A stretch of 64,000 nucleotides of DNA from Nitrobacter sp963807355 (GCA_963807355.1 CAWEBX010000022.1:78092-142091); one strand, 5' to 3'. Positions 18,545-28,814 are shown, counted from the first letter of the stretch. Numbers and translations: made by a program. Notes: a model not told the origin generated them from the letters alone.

Positions 18545-19067
18545 TCACGCCTGATCCGGCTCCTCGCCCTCGATCTCGCCGGGCATCTCGATCACCACGC
18601 GTCCGCCGGCGATATCCACGGTCGGCACCACGGCATCGGTGAACGGCAGCATCAGCGTCGGACCGTGCGCGGGCGCGATCTCGATGATGTCGCCGGCGCC
18701 GAAATTGTGGATGGCGGCGACGGTTCCGAGCGGCTTGCCGGCCACATCGACGGCGGCGAGACCGATCAGGTCGGCGTGGTAATATTCGCCGTCGTCCGTC
18801 GCGGGCAGCTTGTCCCGCGCGATGTAGAGTTCGACGCCGTTGAGCCGCTCGGCCTCGTCGCGCGTGGTCACGCCCTTGAGCGTTGCGACGAGGTGGTCCT
18901 TGGCCGCGCGTGCGCGCGTCACTTCAAGCTGCTCGCGCGCCATCCTTCGTCGAGAGCGGGCCGAAATGCTTCACCGCCAGCGGGTCTTCCGTGAACGTCC
19001 ACAGCCGCACTTCGCCGCGCAGGCCATGCGCGGCGCCGATCCGGGCGACGCAGACGCGCGCTGTCAT
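18545..19067 (-). CDS. rimM: Ribosome maturation factor RimM (one frameshift)
   Basis: Assists 30S head assembly by binding S19. The N-terminus MTARVCVARIGAAHGLRGEVRL-type signature (starting at 19067) and VRLWTFTEDP are in one frame; after an extra base near 18937 the rest continues as EQLEVTRARAAKDHLVATL, then the PRC-barrel part LPATDDGEYYHADLIGL and GAGDIIEI. Corrected length is 173 aa, normal for the family. The start lies 13 bases after rpsP, so the genes are co-transcribed. Confidence 0.9.
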
Positions 19068-19080
19068 GCCGCTTGCAGCC

Positions 19081-19413
19081 TCAGGACTTGGCAGCGGCTT
19101 CGGCGGCGGCCTTGCGTTCCTTGCGCGGCACGGCCTTCTCCGGGTTGTTGCGCGGTGCGCGCTTCTTGACGCCGGCGGCATCGAGGAAACGCACCACGCG
19201 GTCCGACGGCTGCGCGCCCTTGGCGAGCCAGGCCTTGACCTTGTCGAGGTCGAGCTTGAGCCGGTCGGCGTTGTCCTTCGGCATCAGCGGATTGAAATGG
19301 CCGAGACGTTCGATGAAACGGCCGTCGCGCGGAAAGCGCGAGTCGGCGACGACGACATGATAGACCGGACGCTTCTTGGTGCCGGCACGGGCGAGGCGGA
19401 TCACGACGGACAT
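19081..19413 (-). CDS. rpsP: Ribosomal protein bS16
   Basis: 110 aa, intact. The N-terminal signature MSVVIRLARAGTKKRPVYHV and the core DSRFPRDGRFIERLGHFNP match bS16. The C-terminal tail is extended, Lys/Ala rich, as usual in alphaproteobacteria. AGGAGAA lies just before the ATG. Second gene of the ffh-to-rplS operon. Confidence 0.97.
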   Translation of the reverse strand: MSVVIRLARAGTKKRPVYHVVVADSRFPRDGRFIERLGHFNPLMPKDNADRLKLDLDKVKAWLAKGAQPSDRVVRFLDAAGVKKRAPRNNPEKAVPRKERKAAAEAAAKS

Positions 19414-19590
19414 GGAGTTCTCCTTTGGGGTGTAAGTTGACTGGATGTATCGATGTTTGTTGATATTGAGCCGTCATGTCCGGAGGCGCTCCGTAGTCCG
19501 AACCCGGTCCTGACGCAGCGTCTGGGAGTATGGATATCCGGTTTCGCGGAGATGCACGTCTCGGAATGACGCTTGGTATGAGGGACAAAC

Positions 19591-21134
19591 TCATTTCTTC
19601 TTCCTCGGGAAGCCCGAGGCCGGGCAATGTCGGCTTGCCGCCAGTCCGGTGAGGCCGGGAAGATTGGGCAGGCCGCCGCGCAATCCCGGCCGGCAGATCC
19701 TTCGGCAGTTGCGGCAGGCCGTCCGCGCCTTTCGGCAGCTTGTCCGCGAGCGCCTTCATCTGTTCGGGCGAGGGCGTCGCCATGCCGCCGCCGAAGCCCA
19801 TGGCCTGCGCGATGCCGGCGAGGGGGCCGCGCTTGCCCGTTCCCATCGTCTTCATCATATCGGCCATGTTGCGATGCATCTTGAGGAGCTTGTTGATCTC
19901 CTCGACCTTCTGGCCGGCGCCGGCAGCGATGCGCCTCTTGCGGCTGGCTTTCAGGAGATCAGGATGCTTGCGCTCCTGCCGTGTCATCGAATTGATCACC
20001 GCGACCTGACGCTTGAGAATCCTGTCGTCGAGACCGGCCGCGGCGATCTGGTTCTTCATCTTGGCGACGCCGGGCAGCATGCCCATCAGGCCGGATATGC
20101 CGCCCATGTTCGACATCTGCAGCAATTGCTCGCGCATGTCGTTCAGATCGAACTGGCCCTTGCGCATCTTTTCGGTGGTGCGCGCGGCTTTTTCGGCATC
20201 GATATTGGCGGCAGCCTTTTCGACCAGCGAGATCACATCGCCCATGCCGAGGATGCGGCTGGCGATGCGGGAGGGATGGAAGTCCTCCAGCGCGTCGGTC
20301 TTTTCGCCGGTGCCGATCAGCTTGATCGGCTTGCCGGTGACCTGACGCATCGACAGCGCGGCGCCGCCGCGGCCGTCGCCGTCGACGCGGGTCAGCACGA
20401 TGCCGGTGAGGCCGACGCGCTCATCGAACGACGCGCGCGAGATTGACCGCGTCCTGGCCGGTCAGCGAGTCCGCGACCAGCAGCACTTCGTGCGGTTGGG
20501 CGGCGGCCTTGATGTTCGCGGCTTCGCTCATCATCTCGTCGTCGAGCGTGGTGCGGCCCGCGGTGTCGAGCAGCACCACGTCGTAGCCGCCGAGCTTGCC
20601 GGCTTCCATCGCGCGGCGCGCGATCTGCTCGGGTTTCTGGCCCGCGACGATCGGCAGCGTCTGGATTTCGAGATCGCGGCCGAGCACCGCGAGCTGCTCC
20701 ATCGCCGCCGGACGATAGATGTCGAGCGAGGCCATCAGGACCTTACGCTTGTCGCGCTGGGTCAGGCGGCGCGCCAGTTTCGCAGTCGTGGTGGTCTTGC
20801 CCGAGCCTTGCAGGCCGACCATCATGATGGCGATGGGCGGCACCGCATTGAGGTCGATGGTCTGACCGTCGGCGCCGAGCGTGGCGATCAGTTCGTCATG
20901 AACGATCTTCACCACCATCTGGCCCGGCGTCACCGATTTGACGACGGTGGCGCCGATCGCCTGCTCGCGAACCTTGTCGGTGAAGCTGCGTACCACGTCG
21001 AGCGAGACGTCGGCCTCGAGCAGCGCCCGGCGCACCTCGCGCATGGCGGCATCGACATCGGCTTCCGTCAGCGCGCCGCGCCGCGTCAGCCGATCGAGAA
21101 TGCCACCAAGCTTTTCCGACAGATTGTCGAACAT
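19591..21134 (-). CDS. ffh: Signal recognition particle protein Ffh (two frameshifts)
   Basis: SRP GTPase that binds 4.5S RNA and signal sequences and delivers ribosomes to FtsY. The N domain starts MFDNLSEKLGGILDRL; the G domain shows GLQGSGKTTTTAKLA (G1), DIYRPAA, DTAGRTTLDDEMM (G3) and, after the first shift near 20437, LTRVDGDGRGGAAL (TRxDG, G4). The methionine-rich M domain follows (MSNMGGISGLMGMLPG, MTRQERKHPDLL, KLLKMHRNMADMMK). A second extra G at about 19687 precedes the short Gly/Leu/Pro tail ending in PRKKK. Corrected length 513 aa. First gene of the operon. Confidence 0.93.
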
Positions 21135-21144
21135 GCCTGTCTTC

Positions 21145-21290
21145 CTTTTTACCTCGCCCTGCTCTTTTGCGGGGAGAGGTCGCCGCGTCTTCGCGGCGGG
21201 TGAGGGGCCCAGGTACCGCGCTCACCTCGTCCGCGGCATTCGCGGGAGAAAGCGCCCTCACCCCAGAGCGTCTCGCGCGCATGATGCGAG
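21145..21290. repeat. Intergenic repeat upstream of ffh
   Basis: Contains CTCTTTTGCGGGGAGAGGTC, a hairpin CGCCGCGTCTTCGCGGCG, GGTGAGGGGC and, about 70 bases later, CCTCACCCC. This GGGGAGAGGTCG ... GGTGAGGGG pattern is a common dispersed element of Nitrobacteraceae; a short relic appears at 56583-56612 after the ABC transporter. Confidence 0.5.
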
Positions 21291-21299
21291 GCGATCGTG

Positions 21300-21791
21300 A
21301 AGATCAACGACATCCAAAACACGTTCACGCCCGAGGGCGCACAGCGCTGTCGGGCGTTGACCTCCAGCCTCCTGCGGCTGGTCGGCGGGTCGAAACGAAC
21401 GTCTTTTCGACCGCAACAAGGCATTGTGGGCGAGCTTTTGCTGGAGACGCCGGCCGGCAAGATCTACATCGTCTGCGATTCGGTTACGGCAGCGGGATTC
21501 ACTTCCGCCGCGTCGCGAGATACATGGGCCGCTCGCGCGGCAATTTTACCCATCGGTGCCTACGAGCCGCGCTGGTTCATGAAGGATCAGCACATGAATC
21601 CGGCGGATGCCGTGAAGGCGCTGGCCGATTGCGGCGCCGAACTGGCGCTGGCGCATCATCACGGCACGTTCCAACTGACCGATGAGGCGATTGACGCGCC
21701 GGAGAAAGCACTTGCGGTCGCGCTCGACGAAGCCGGCGTTCCGCGGGAACGGTTTGTCGCGCTCAAGCCGGGACAGGTGATGGAGATATAG
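21300..21791 (+). pseudogene. C-terminal fragment of an MBL-fold metallo-hydrolase
   Basis: The recognisable part is LFDRNKALW, then ETPAGKIYIVCDS, GYGSGIHFRRVARYMGRSR, AILPIGAYEPRWFMKDQHMNP, LALAHHHGTFQLTDEAIDAP and LKPGQVMEI, spread over three frames by at least three indels. This is the C-terminal third of the NAPE-phospholipase-D-like metallo-hydrolases. The metal-binding HxHxDH N-terminal half is absent upstream, where a dispersed repeat and ffh begin. So even after frame repair the gene is 5'-truncated and probably inactive. Confidence 0.6.
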
Positions 21792-21796
21792 ATCGT

Positions 21797-21897
21797 CAGT
21801 GCGAGCGGAGCGCAGCAATCCAGAAGACGTTTAAGACTGGATTGCTGCGTCGCTGTCGTTCCTCGAAGATGAGGAACGAACTCTCGCAATGACGACG
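21797..21897. repeat. Inverted-repeat element
   Basis: AGTGCGAGCGGAGCGCAGCA, ATCCAG ... CTGGATTGCTGCGTCGC and a second hairpin CGTTCCTCG ... GAGGAACG, ending CTCGCAATGACG. This phrase is a frequent dispersed repeat in Nitrobacteraceae; GCGCCTCGCAATGACGC at 54277-54293 is a remnant of the same type. Confidence 0.55.
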
Positions 21898-21908
21898 GCT
21901 CGGGCGTC

Positions 21909-22614
21909 CTACGGCCCCGTCTTGATCGCCCAGGTGACACTGACGGCGACGCGCAGCGTTTCCTCGCCCGGCGCGATCGGAACGCTCGCCGCCATGGGCA
22001 CCGCCCGGCGATACATCACCGGCCCTGGTGACCCGTCTTCTGCAATGCTCAACGGCGCGCCGAGCGTGACGTCCGCAGCCTTGGCATAGATCTCCGCCTT
22101 GCGCCGCGCGTCGGCGATTGCCTGAGCGCGCGCGTCGTCGAGCAGTTTCGACGCGTTGGACACCATGAAATTGATGCCGCCGATGTCGTTGGCGCCGGCC
22201 GCGGTCACCGCGTCGATTACGCCGGCGATCTTGCTGACGTCACGCAGTTTGACGGTGACGCGGTTGCTGGCGCGATAGCCGACGATCTGCGGCGCGTTGT
22301 TGCTGGAAACGCGGCAGGCGCATTTCAGGCTGCAGCGACAACCGCGAGGTCTGGTAATCCTTTTCGTCGATGCCCGCGCCCTTGAGCGCCAGCAGCACCT
22401 TGCCCATCGCGGCGTTGTTGGCGTCGGAGGCTTCGCGCGCGGTCTTGGCCTCGGTCGTGACGCCTGCCTCGATCTGCGCAAGATCGGGCGGCGCGGAGAT
22501 CGTGGCCTCGCCGGTCACCGAAATCGCCGGCGGCGGCACATCGGCTTGCGCCGGCACCGCGACCAAAGCGGCGACGATGAGCAGCGGCGATGGCGAGAGG
22601 ATCCGGTCCTGCAT
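21909..22614 (-). CDS. SIMPL-domain (DUF541) periplasmic protein (one frameshift)
   Basis: 234 aa after removing one extra base near 22307. N-terminal signal peptide (PSPLLIVAALVAVPAQA, cleaved before DVPPP). The mature part starts with the family opening ISVTGEATISAPPDLAQIEAGV and continues with EKDYQTSRLSLQP, VTVKLRDVSKIAGVIDAV, INFMVSN and ARRKAEIYAKAADVTLG, as in SIMPL/DUF541 proteins (E. coli YggE type). YggE is linked to lower oxidative stress, but the biochemical role is unknown. Eight bases after the GyrI-like gene, so one transcript. Confidence 0.85.
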
Positions 22615-22622
22615 GACGGTTC

Positions 22623-23355
22623 TCATTTCAGCGGGCACATAGACGTTGATGACCAGATTGTCTTCCTCGGTCTTCAGCGGATCGGTCATGTACTCCTCGA
22701 TGAAGGTATCCTTGGCCTCGAGCTTCTTGTCGTCGAGGTGATTGGTGATCGCTTCATAGGTGTTGTCCATGTTGTCGTAGGAGCCGCGATGCACGAACTT
22801 CAGCGCCTTGCCCTCCGGTGATTTGCCCATGCTCGATGTCCTTGGGCAGATTTTTGAGGTCCTGATCGACCGGGACTTCCGCCAGAAACGAGAAGCCGTT
22901 GTCGTCGGTCGAGGTATAGACGATCATCATGTTGCCGGCGGCCTTGACGCCCTGCTTGTCGAGCGCCGCCGCCAGCGACTTGAAGGAATTGATCAGCGTC
23001 TCGAACGCGGTGTCCCAGGTCGCGTTGCTTCTGAAAGTCAGGACGGTCTTCGACGTCAGCGTGATTTCCTCGCCGAAGGGATCGGCGGTCTGGACCGGTG
23101 CCGTGGCCGGCGGCTTCGGGGCCTCGGCGGTCGGGTTCGCCGGCGTCTGCACCTCGGCCGGGGGCGGAGATCGGCGTGGCCGGCGTTGCCGTTCCCGGCG
23201 GGGTCGGTGCAGCCGGCGGGGCGGGGGTTGCCGGCGCCGTCGCGCCGGGAGGTGTCGCAGGCGGCGTCTGGGCCAGCACGGCAGAGAGCCCCAAGGATCA
23301 AGGCCGCCGGGATCACTGCGATCGCGAGGCGGCGAAAGGGGCGGGGACAATTCAT
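22623..23355 (-). CDS. Exported GyrI-like domain protein with Pro/Ala linker (four frameshifts)
   Basis: Starts MNCPRPFRRLAIAVIPA with a signal peptide; then a low-complexity Pro/Ala/Thr linker (TPPATPPGATAPATPAPP type) of about 60 aa; then a domain with GEEITLTSKTVLTF, MMIVYTSTDDNGFSFLAEVPVD, GKALKFVHRGSYDNMDNTYE and FIEEYMTDPLK, ending VPLK. This is the GyrI-like/SOUL small-molecule-binding fold, here in an exported protein. Four extra bases explain the 733-base span and give 242 aa. The extra G in the last codons would otherwise fuse it to the SIMPL gene. Confidence 0.75.
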
Positions 23356-23614
23356 TTAAGGGTCTCCTTGGTCGTGCTGGCATGACTCTCGCGAGTTTCG
23401 GCCTTAGCCGGCATAACAGGCGGAATTGTGCAATGCTAACACGCGAGCTCAGCATTCGTCCCATGACAGATATGTCATGTCGCTCCGCGGCGGGTGTGGG
23501 ACGCCGATACAGATTTGCCTTAACAGTCGCGAGTGACGGTCACACTGGCCAACCGCCGCGGCATTCGCCATATAAAGTGGCGGAAGATGGATGCCGGAAA
23601 ATGGACGCCGGAAC

Positions 23615-24491
23615 ATGGGCGCGCTCGCAAATCACGCTTTCAGCAAGATGAACGGCATCGGCAACGAGATCGTCGTCGTCGATCTGCGCGACCGCCCCGC
23701 CGCGGTGACGGCCGAGGAGGCGCGCGCGGTCGCATCACCGGCCGGCGTCCCTTATGATCAGTTGATGGTGCTGCAGCCCCCGCGGCTGCCTGGCACCGAG
23801 GCCTTCGTTCGCATCTACAATAATGATGGCTCGGAAGCGAATGCCTGCGGCAACGGCATGCGCTGCGTGGCACGGCAGAGCGTTCGAGGCCACAGGCAAG
23901 GCCGCGCTGACCTTCGAGACCCGCGCCGGACTTTTGAACTGCTGGCAGGGCTCCGCGCCCGACCTCTACACCGTCGACATGGGGCCGCCAAAATTCGACT
24001 GGCAGGACATCCCGCTCGCCGAGGAATTCCGCGATACCCGCTATATCGAATTGCAGGTCGGGCCGATCGATGCGCCGGTGCTGCATTCGCCGTCGGTGGT
24101 CAGCATGGGCAATCCGCACGCGATCTTCTGGGTCGACGATGTCAACGCCTATGATCTCGAACGCTTCGGTCCGCTGCTGGAGAATCATCCGATCTTTCCC
24201 GAGCGCGCCAACATCACGCTGGCGCATATCGTCGATCGCGATCACATCGTGATGCGGACCTGGGAGCGTGGCGCGGGCCTGACGAAGGCCTGCGGCTCGG
24301 CGGCCTGTGCGACGGCGGTGGCGGCGGCGCGGCTCAAGCGCGCCAACCGCATGGTACACATGGCGCTGCCCGGCGGCAGTCTGACCGTCGAATGGCGCGA
24401 GCGCGACGATCATGTGCTGATGACCGGTCCGGCCGCGTTCGAATATTCCGGCACCTTCGATCCGGCGCTGTTCGCCGTAGCGTGCGCGTAA
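23615..24491 (+). CDS. dapF: Diaminopimelate epimerase (one frameshift)
   Basis: Converts LL- to meso-diaminopimelate for lysine and cell-wall synthesis. Both catalytic Cys are visible: NNDGSEANACGNGMRCVAR and LTKACGSAACATAVAA. MNGIGNEIVVVDLR at the N-terminus and MGNPHAIFWVDD are family signatures. An extra A near 23878 shifts the frame; corrected length is 291 aa. The start MGALANHAFSKMNG is preferred over an upstream ATG. The stop TAA overlaps the mtaB ATG by one base (TAATG), so the two genes are translationally coupled. Confidence 0.92.
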
Positions 24492-25764
24492 TGACCGTCG
24501 ACGTCGTCACCTTCGGCTGCCGGCTCAATGCCTTCGAATCCGAAGTCATTCGCCGCAACGCGGAAGATGCCGGCCTTGACGACGTCGTCATCATCAACAG
24601 TTGCGCCGTGACCAACGAGGCGGTGGCGCAGGCGCGGCAATCGATCCGCAAATTGAAGCGCGAGCGGCCGTCGGCGCGCATCGTCGTCACCGGCTGTGCG
24701 GCGCAGATACAGCCGACGATGTTCGCAGAGATGGCCGAGGTCGATCGCGTGATCGGCAACGATCGACAAGATGCGGAGTGAGGCCTGGCGTGCCGCGCAG
24801 AGTCGCATTCGCTGCAGCGGCCGATTTCGGTATCGCGAACGACGAAAAAATCGCGGTCGCCGACATCATGGCGGTGACCGAGATGGCGCCGCATCTCGTC
24901 GAGGGCTTTCAAGGCGGACTGCCGCGCGCCTTTGTGCAGGTACAGAACGGCTGCGACCATCGCTGCACCTTCTGCATCATTCCTTTCGGACGCGGCAATT
25001 CGCGCTCGGTGCCGATGGGCGCGGTGGTCGATCAGGTGCGCGCGCTGACCGAGGCCGGTCACGCCGAGATCGTGCTGACCGGCGTCGATCTCACGAGCTA
25101 CGGCGCCGATCTGCCGGGCGCGCCGAGACTGGGCGGACTGGTCAAGCAGATTCTGCGGCACGTGCCGGACGTGAGGCGGCTTCGAATCTCGTCGATCGAT
25201 TCGATCGAGGCGGATCGGGATCTGCTCGATGCCGTCGCGAACGAGGAGCGGCTGATGCCGCATCTGCATCTGTCGCTGCAATCCGGCGACGACATGATCC
25301 TGAAGCGGATGAAGCGGCGGCATTCGCGCCGCGACGCCATCGACTTCTGTGCGCAGGTGCGGCGGCTGCGGCCGGACATCGCCTTCGGTGCCGACATCAT
25401 CGCCGGCTTTCCGACCGAGACCGATGACATGTTCGCGCGATCGCTCGATCTTGTCGCGGAATGCGATCTCACCTTCCTGCATGTATTTCCATACTCGTCG
25501 CGCCCGGGTACGCCGGCGGCGCGGATGCCACCGGTCGCGGGCGAGGTGATCAGGGATCGCGCCAGGCAGTTGCGCGCGGCGGCGCGCGCGGCGCTGCGGC
25601 GGCGGCTTGCTGCGGAGGTTGGCGCGACGCGCCATGTGTTGATCGAAAGCGCCATCCAAGGCCGTACCGAGCATTTTGTGCCGGTCGCGATTGCGGGAGA
25701 GACGCCCGGCACCGTGCGAACGCTGATGATTGCAGGGCACGATGGTACGCGACTGCTGCTTTGA
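24491..25764 (+). CDS. mtaB: tRNA t6A37 methylthiotransferase MtaB (two frameshifts)
   Basis: Radical-SAM methylthiotransferase that makes ms2t6A at tRNA position 37. N-terminal UPF0004 domain with VTFGCRLNAFESEV, INSCAVTNEA and VVTGCAAQ (three cluster Cys), then the radical-SAM motif GCDHRCTFCIIPFGRG, TGVDLTSYG, HLHLSLQSGDD and DIIAGFPTETDDMF, and a TRAM-like end. Extra bases near 24768 and 24803 break the frame; the corrected length is 423 aa. In many relatives ftsY follows, but here a stress-kinase gene comes next. Confidence 0.9.
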
Positions 25765-26071
25765 TGATTGGTTCACGCCGAAGTCTGGTTATCAGGATCG
25801 ATTGCGAGTCTCTCGCGCCTCGCGGAGACGCGCATCGCGGCAGACGATGGCGGCGAGCGGACCTTATCATGGTGAATGGCAACGGTCCGGCTGGCGGCTC
25901 CGTTAACGATCGATCGGCAGTTTTGCAGCTGGGGTCGGAACCGATTGCTGGCGCGATTACTGATTCAGAGGTCGATGCATCGTCACGGGCGGTCGACGCT
26001 GCTCGTTAATCGAGTCGAGACGCGGCCAATTTTTGCGACAGGCTTCATTCTCCTGATTTCCGGGTAGACGC
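25765..26071. other. Intergenic region before the histidine kinase
   Basis: 307 bases. A short plus-strand frame (25876-26067) is open, but its composition does not look coding and no family is recognised. No terminator hairpin was found after mtaB. Confidence 0.35.
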
Positions 26072-27794
26072 GTGGTTCGGCTGGGTTTCATTATTGGCGT
26101 TGTCGCGATCATCGGGGTTTTTCTCTCCGGCCTTGCGGCTTGGCGCGCTCATGATCAGGAGTTGACGATCGACGGCATCGCCCTGTCGCGCGCCATCGAC
26201 GTCAACGCCAGTCTGGTTCAGGACCGACTCACCGAACGAGAACTGCTGGCGCGGGTCGCCTCGGGATTGTTCCGGTCGCCGTCCGCGGTGAGGGCCAACG
26301 TGCTCCAGCCCGTTGCGCGCTTCAATCTATGCTTTCAAGACTGATTTCGTTGTTGCCGGCTGGGTTGCACGTCTTCAGCCGAGCGAACTTCCAGCAGGCC
26401 CATGCAGCCCTGGCAGCGGCCGGATTTCCAAATCCGCAAATCCGGAACTTTGACGATACGCCGCGCGATCTGCGGTTCGCTCGACCATCCGATCGACGTG
26501 TTGATGGACGTTGAGCCGCAAAACGCGGAAACCGCCGCATTTCCGGGCCGCTCGCTCGACCAGCATCCGATCCTGGGGCCGATGTTCGCCCGCGCGATGC
26601 AGACCAGAACTTCGGTCGTATCGGATCCGATCAATCTGCTGCGCCCGGACGGCCCGATCGGGCTGGTTCTCGCAACGCCGGTTTTCCAGGAGGGGACCGA
26701 GACGCCGGCGGGCTTTGTTACATTTTCCTATCAACTCGCGTCATTGATGCTGACAAATGACGAACTGTCGCTGTTCTCCGTTGTCCTGCAAGATCCGCGT
26801 AATCCGGCCTCGGAATTTATCGCCGACGACAGCGGCAATGTCACGTCACGTCTCAGGCTGCCGCGCTGATCCCGTTCCGCTGTTGCTCCGGACGGTGACC
26901 TTTGGCGGGCGGGACTGGTCGCTGGGCTATTACCCGAAAACCAACGCGATCCATCGCGCGCAAAAACTGGCCGCGGTGGTGGCCACGATCGGTCTTGCGC
27001 TGACCAGCATCCTTTGCGGATTGTTCGGATATGTCGCCTATAATAACTTGCGGCTGAGCCGCGAAATCCAGGTTCGGATCGGCTTCGAGCGGCGTTTGAC
27101 CGCCGTGATCGATGAACTCAATCACCGGGTCAAAAACATTCTTGCGGTGATTCAATCGATCGTCACGCGTACGCTGCGGCACGGCTCCGACATCGAAGTC
27201 GCCCGCGAACTGCTGATCGGCCGGATCCATGCCATGTCCAACGTGGTCTCGCTGCTCAGCGAGAGCCAGTGGCAGGGTGTCAAACTGAGGGGATTGTTCG
27301 AGGCGCGTGCCATCCCCCACGCCGACCGCATCGCGGTCAATGGTCCGGATATCTCCGTGAGCGCGCGCGCGGCGCAGAGCCTCTCATTGCTGTTCTTCGA
27401 ACTGGCATCGCATTCAGACGAAGGGCTGTCGCTGGTCGGCAAGCATCCGCATATTGTCGTGCATTGGGGAGTGGAGGGCGAGGGCAGCGAGACAATGTTT
27501 CGTTTTCGGTGGGAGGAATTCAATACCAGCGCTGCGACCCGCCGCGAGGACAGCGATTTTGGCATCATCCTGCTGGACCGCGTTGCGCCGGAGGCGCTGG
27601 GCGGCGTTTCCAAGCGGTATTTTACCGACGTGAGCTACGTCTATGAACTCGCCGCTCCCATGGATACCGTCGTGGATATGACCGAGAGAGATCGCACGAC
27701 GCAGATATCCGCACCAGCCTCTGAAGCCGGTCAAATGAGAAGCAGGTACGCCAGCCGGTCGCCGAGCGTCCTGCTGTTCCGATCACTCGCCTAA
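26072..27794 (+). CDS. CHASE-type sensor histidine kinase, HWE/HisKA_2 family (four frameshifts)
   Basis: N-terminal membrane helix (GFIIGVVAIIGVFLSGLAA), an extracytoplasmic CHASE-like sensor region (FKTDFVVAGWVARLQPSELP, LDQHPILGPMFARAMQT, VVLQDPRNP), a second helix (VVATIGLALTSILCGLFGYV), then the kinase. The phospho-acceptor His is in ELNHRVKN (codon at 27123-27125). The WE motif FRWEEF and a G-box-like DFGIILLDRVAPEALGG are present. The ATP-binding N-box reads FFELASHSDEG, where the family has HELATNAxKYG, so the metal-binding Asn seems lost. Four extra bases before 26880 shift the frame; the kinase part is one frame. Corrected length 572 aa from GTG 26072. Next to ecfG, so a likely stress-response input. 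Confidence 0.8.
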
Positions 27795-28359
27795 ACCTTT
27801 GATCGCTGAACCTACCGGCCGCCTGCCGATTACGGCCCGGACGGTGTCGTCCGGGCCAAAATCCTCCGTGCCCTCGACGTAAAGCAGGGCGCTCAGCTTC
27901 GATCGCGCGCGGTTGACGCGACTCTTGATGGTGCCGACTGCGCAGCCGCAGATCGTTCGCTGCGTCCTCGTAGGAAAATCCCGAAGCGCCCACGAGGATC
28001 AAGGCCTCGCGCTGATCCTGCGGCAGTTTATCGAGCGCTGCCCGGAATTCTTCGAATTCCAGATGAGCGTTCTGGCTCGGCTGCGATTTCAACGTTTTCG
28101 CATAGCTGCCGTCGGAATCCTCGACCTCGCGCCGCCGCTTGCGGTAGTCCGAGCGGAACAGGTTGCGCAGGATCGTGAACAGCCATGCCGGAAGGTTCGA
28201 TCCCGGCTGAAATGAATCGATATTGGCAAGCGCGCGAAGCAGAGTTTCCTGCACGAGGTCGTCCGCTCGATCGCCATTTCCGCTCAGCGAAATCGCGAAC
28301 GCGCGCAGGTTCGGTACCGACGCCAGAATGTCGTCGCGCAGTGAATCTGTGAGAGGCAT
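27783..28359 (-). CDS. ecfG: General stress response sigma factor EcfG (one frameshift)
   Basis: ECF15-type sigma factor, 191 aa after removing one extra base near 27955. Region 2 holds DRADDLVQETLLRALANIDSF and WLFTILRNLFRSDYRKRRRE; region 4 holds LDKLPQDQREALILVGASGF, SYEDAA and, past the shift, CGCAVGTIKSRVNRARSKLS. It is held by NepR until PhyR is phosphorylated. Its ATG overlaps the nepR stop (TAATG). Its stop lies 12 bases inside the 3' end of the convergent kinase gene, so the two transcripts overlap tail to tail. Confidence 0.9.
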
Positions 28360-28577
28360 TAGTCCCTCCCGTCATTTTTTGCATCGAAGTCGCCCGCGTT
28401 GCTTACTTGTGGATTGCCGGGCTCCGATGCATCGAGCTTTCGGATCAATTCTGCAAACCGGTCCGGGACACCTTGCCTCACGACATCGTCATACATGGCG
28501 CGAAGCTGATGTCCGATTCTGGACTGGATCTCAGCGTTGAGACCGTCTTTGCCGGGAGGTGGCTTTTCATCTTTCAT
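28359..28577 (-). CDS. nepR: Anti-sigma factor NepR
   Basis: 72 aa, intact. Small helical protein that binds EcfG in unstressed cells and is taken away by phosphorylated PhyR. The core IQSRIGHQLRAMYDDVVRQGVPDRFAELIRKLD is the NepR signature. It is directly upstream of ecfG, sharing one base (TAATG), and divergent from phyR, the standard GSR layout. GAGGCTGAAAG lies before the ATG. Confidence 0.92.
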   Translation of the reverse strand: MKDEKPPPGKDGLNAEIQSRIGHQLRAMYDDVVRQGVPDRFAELIRKLDASEPGNPQVSNAGDFDAKNDGRD

Positions 28578-28701
28578 GATTTCTTTCAGCCTCCCAAAGT
28601 TTCATGATATTGAAAATCGAGAAATTCCCGTATTTCGCGCCATCTTCACGGAACTCGTATGAAGCCTAATTCAAAGCCGGATGCGAAAGTTCCGGGGCCA
28701 G

Positions 28702-28726
28702 GGAACTTTTGTCATGCTGAAGCGTA
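28702..28726 (+). promoter_or_regulatory. Candidate EcfG-type promoter upstream of phyR
   Basis: GGAAC at 28702-28706, a 16-base spacer, then CGTA at 28723-28726, close to the alphaproteobacterial GSR consensus GGAAC-N16/17-CGTT. It lies about 90 bases before the phyR start and points toward it. Autoregulation of phyR by EcfG is known in relatives. The last base differs from consensus. Confidence 0.45.
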
Positions 28727-28814
28727 GACGATGCGGCCGGGACCCGGCGTTCGCAGTGCCTACGCCATGGTCGTCGTCTCGAAGATGCAGTTGTCTCAAA
28801 AAGGATGGATGGGA

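Noticed and set aside
15325..24491. Programmed ribosomal frameshifting as the cause of the broken frames
   Set aside because: The shifts differ in context, occur up to six times in one gene and hit unrelated housekeeping genes; no slippery heptamer with a structure was seen. Sequence error explains them better.
24334..25776. 480-codon minus-strand frame opposite dapF and mtaB
   Set aside because: His/Arg-rich shadow of two genes whose active-site motifs are on the plus strand.
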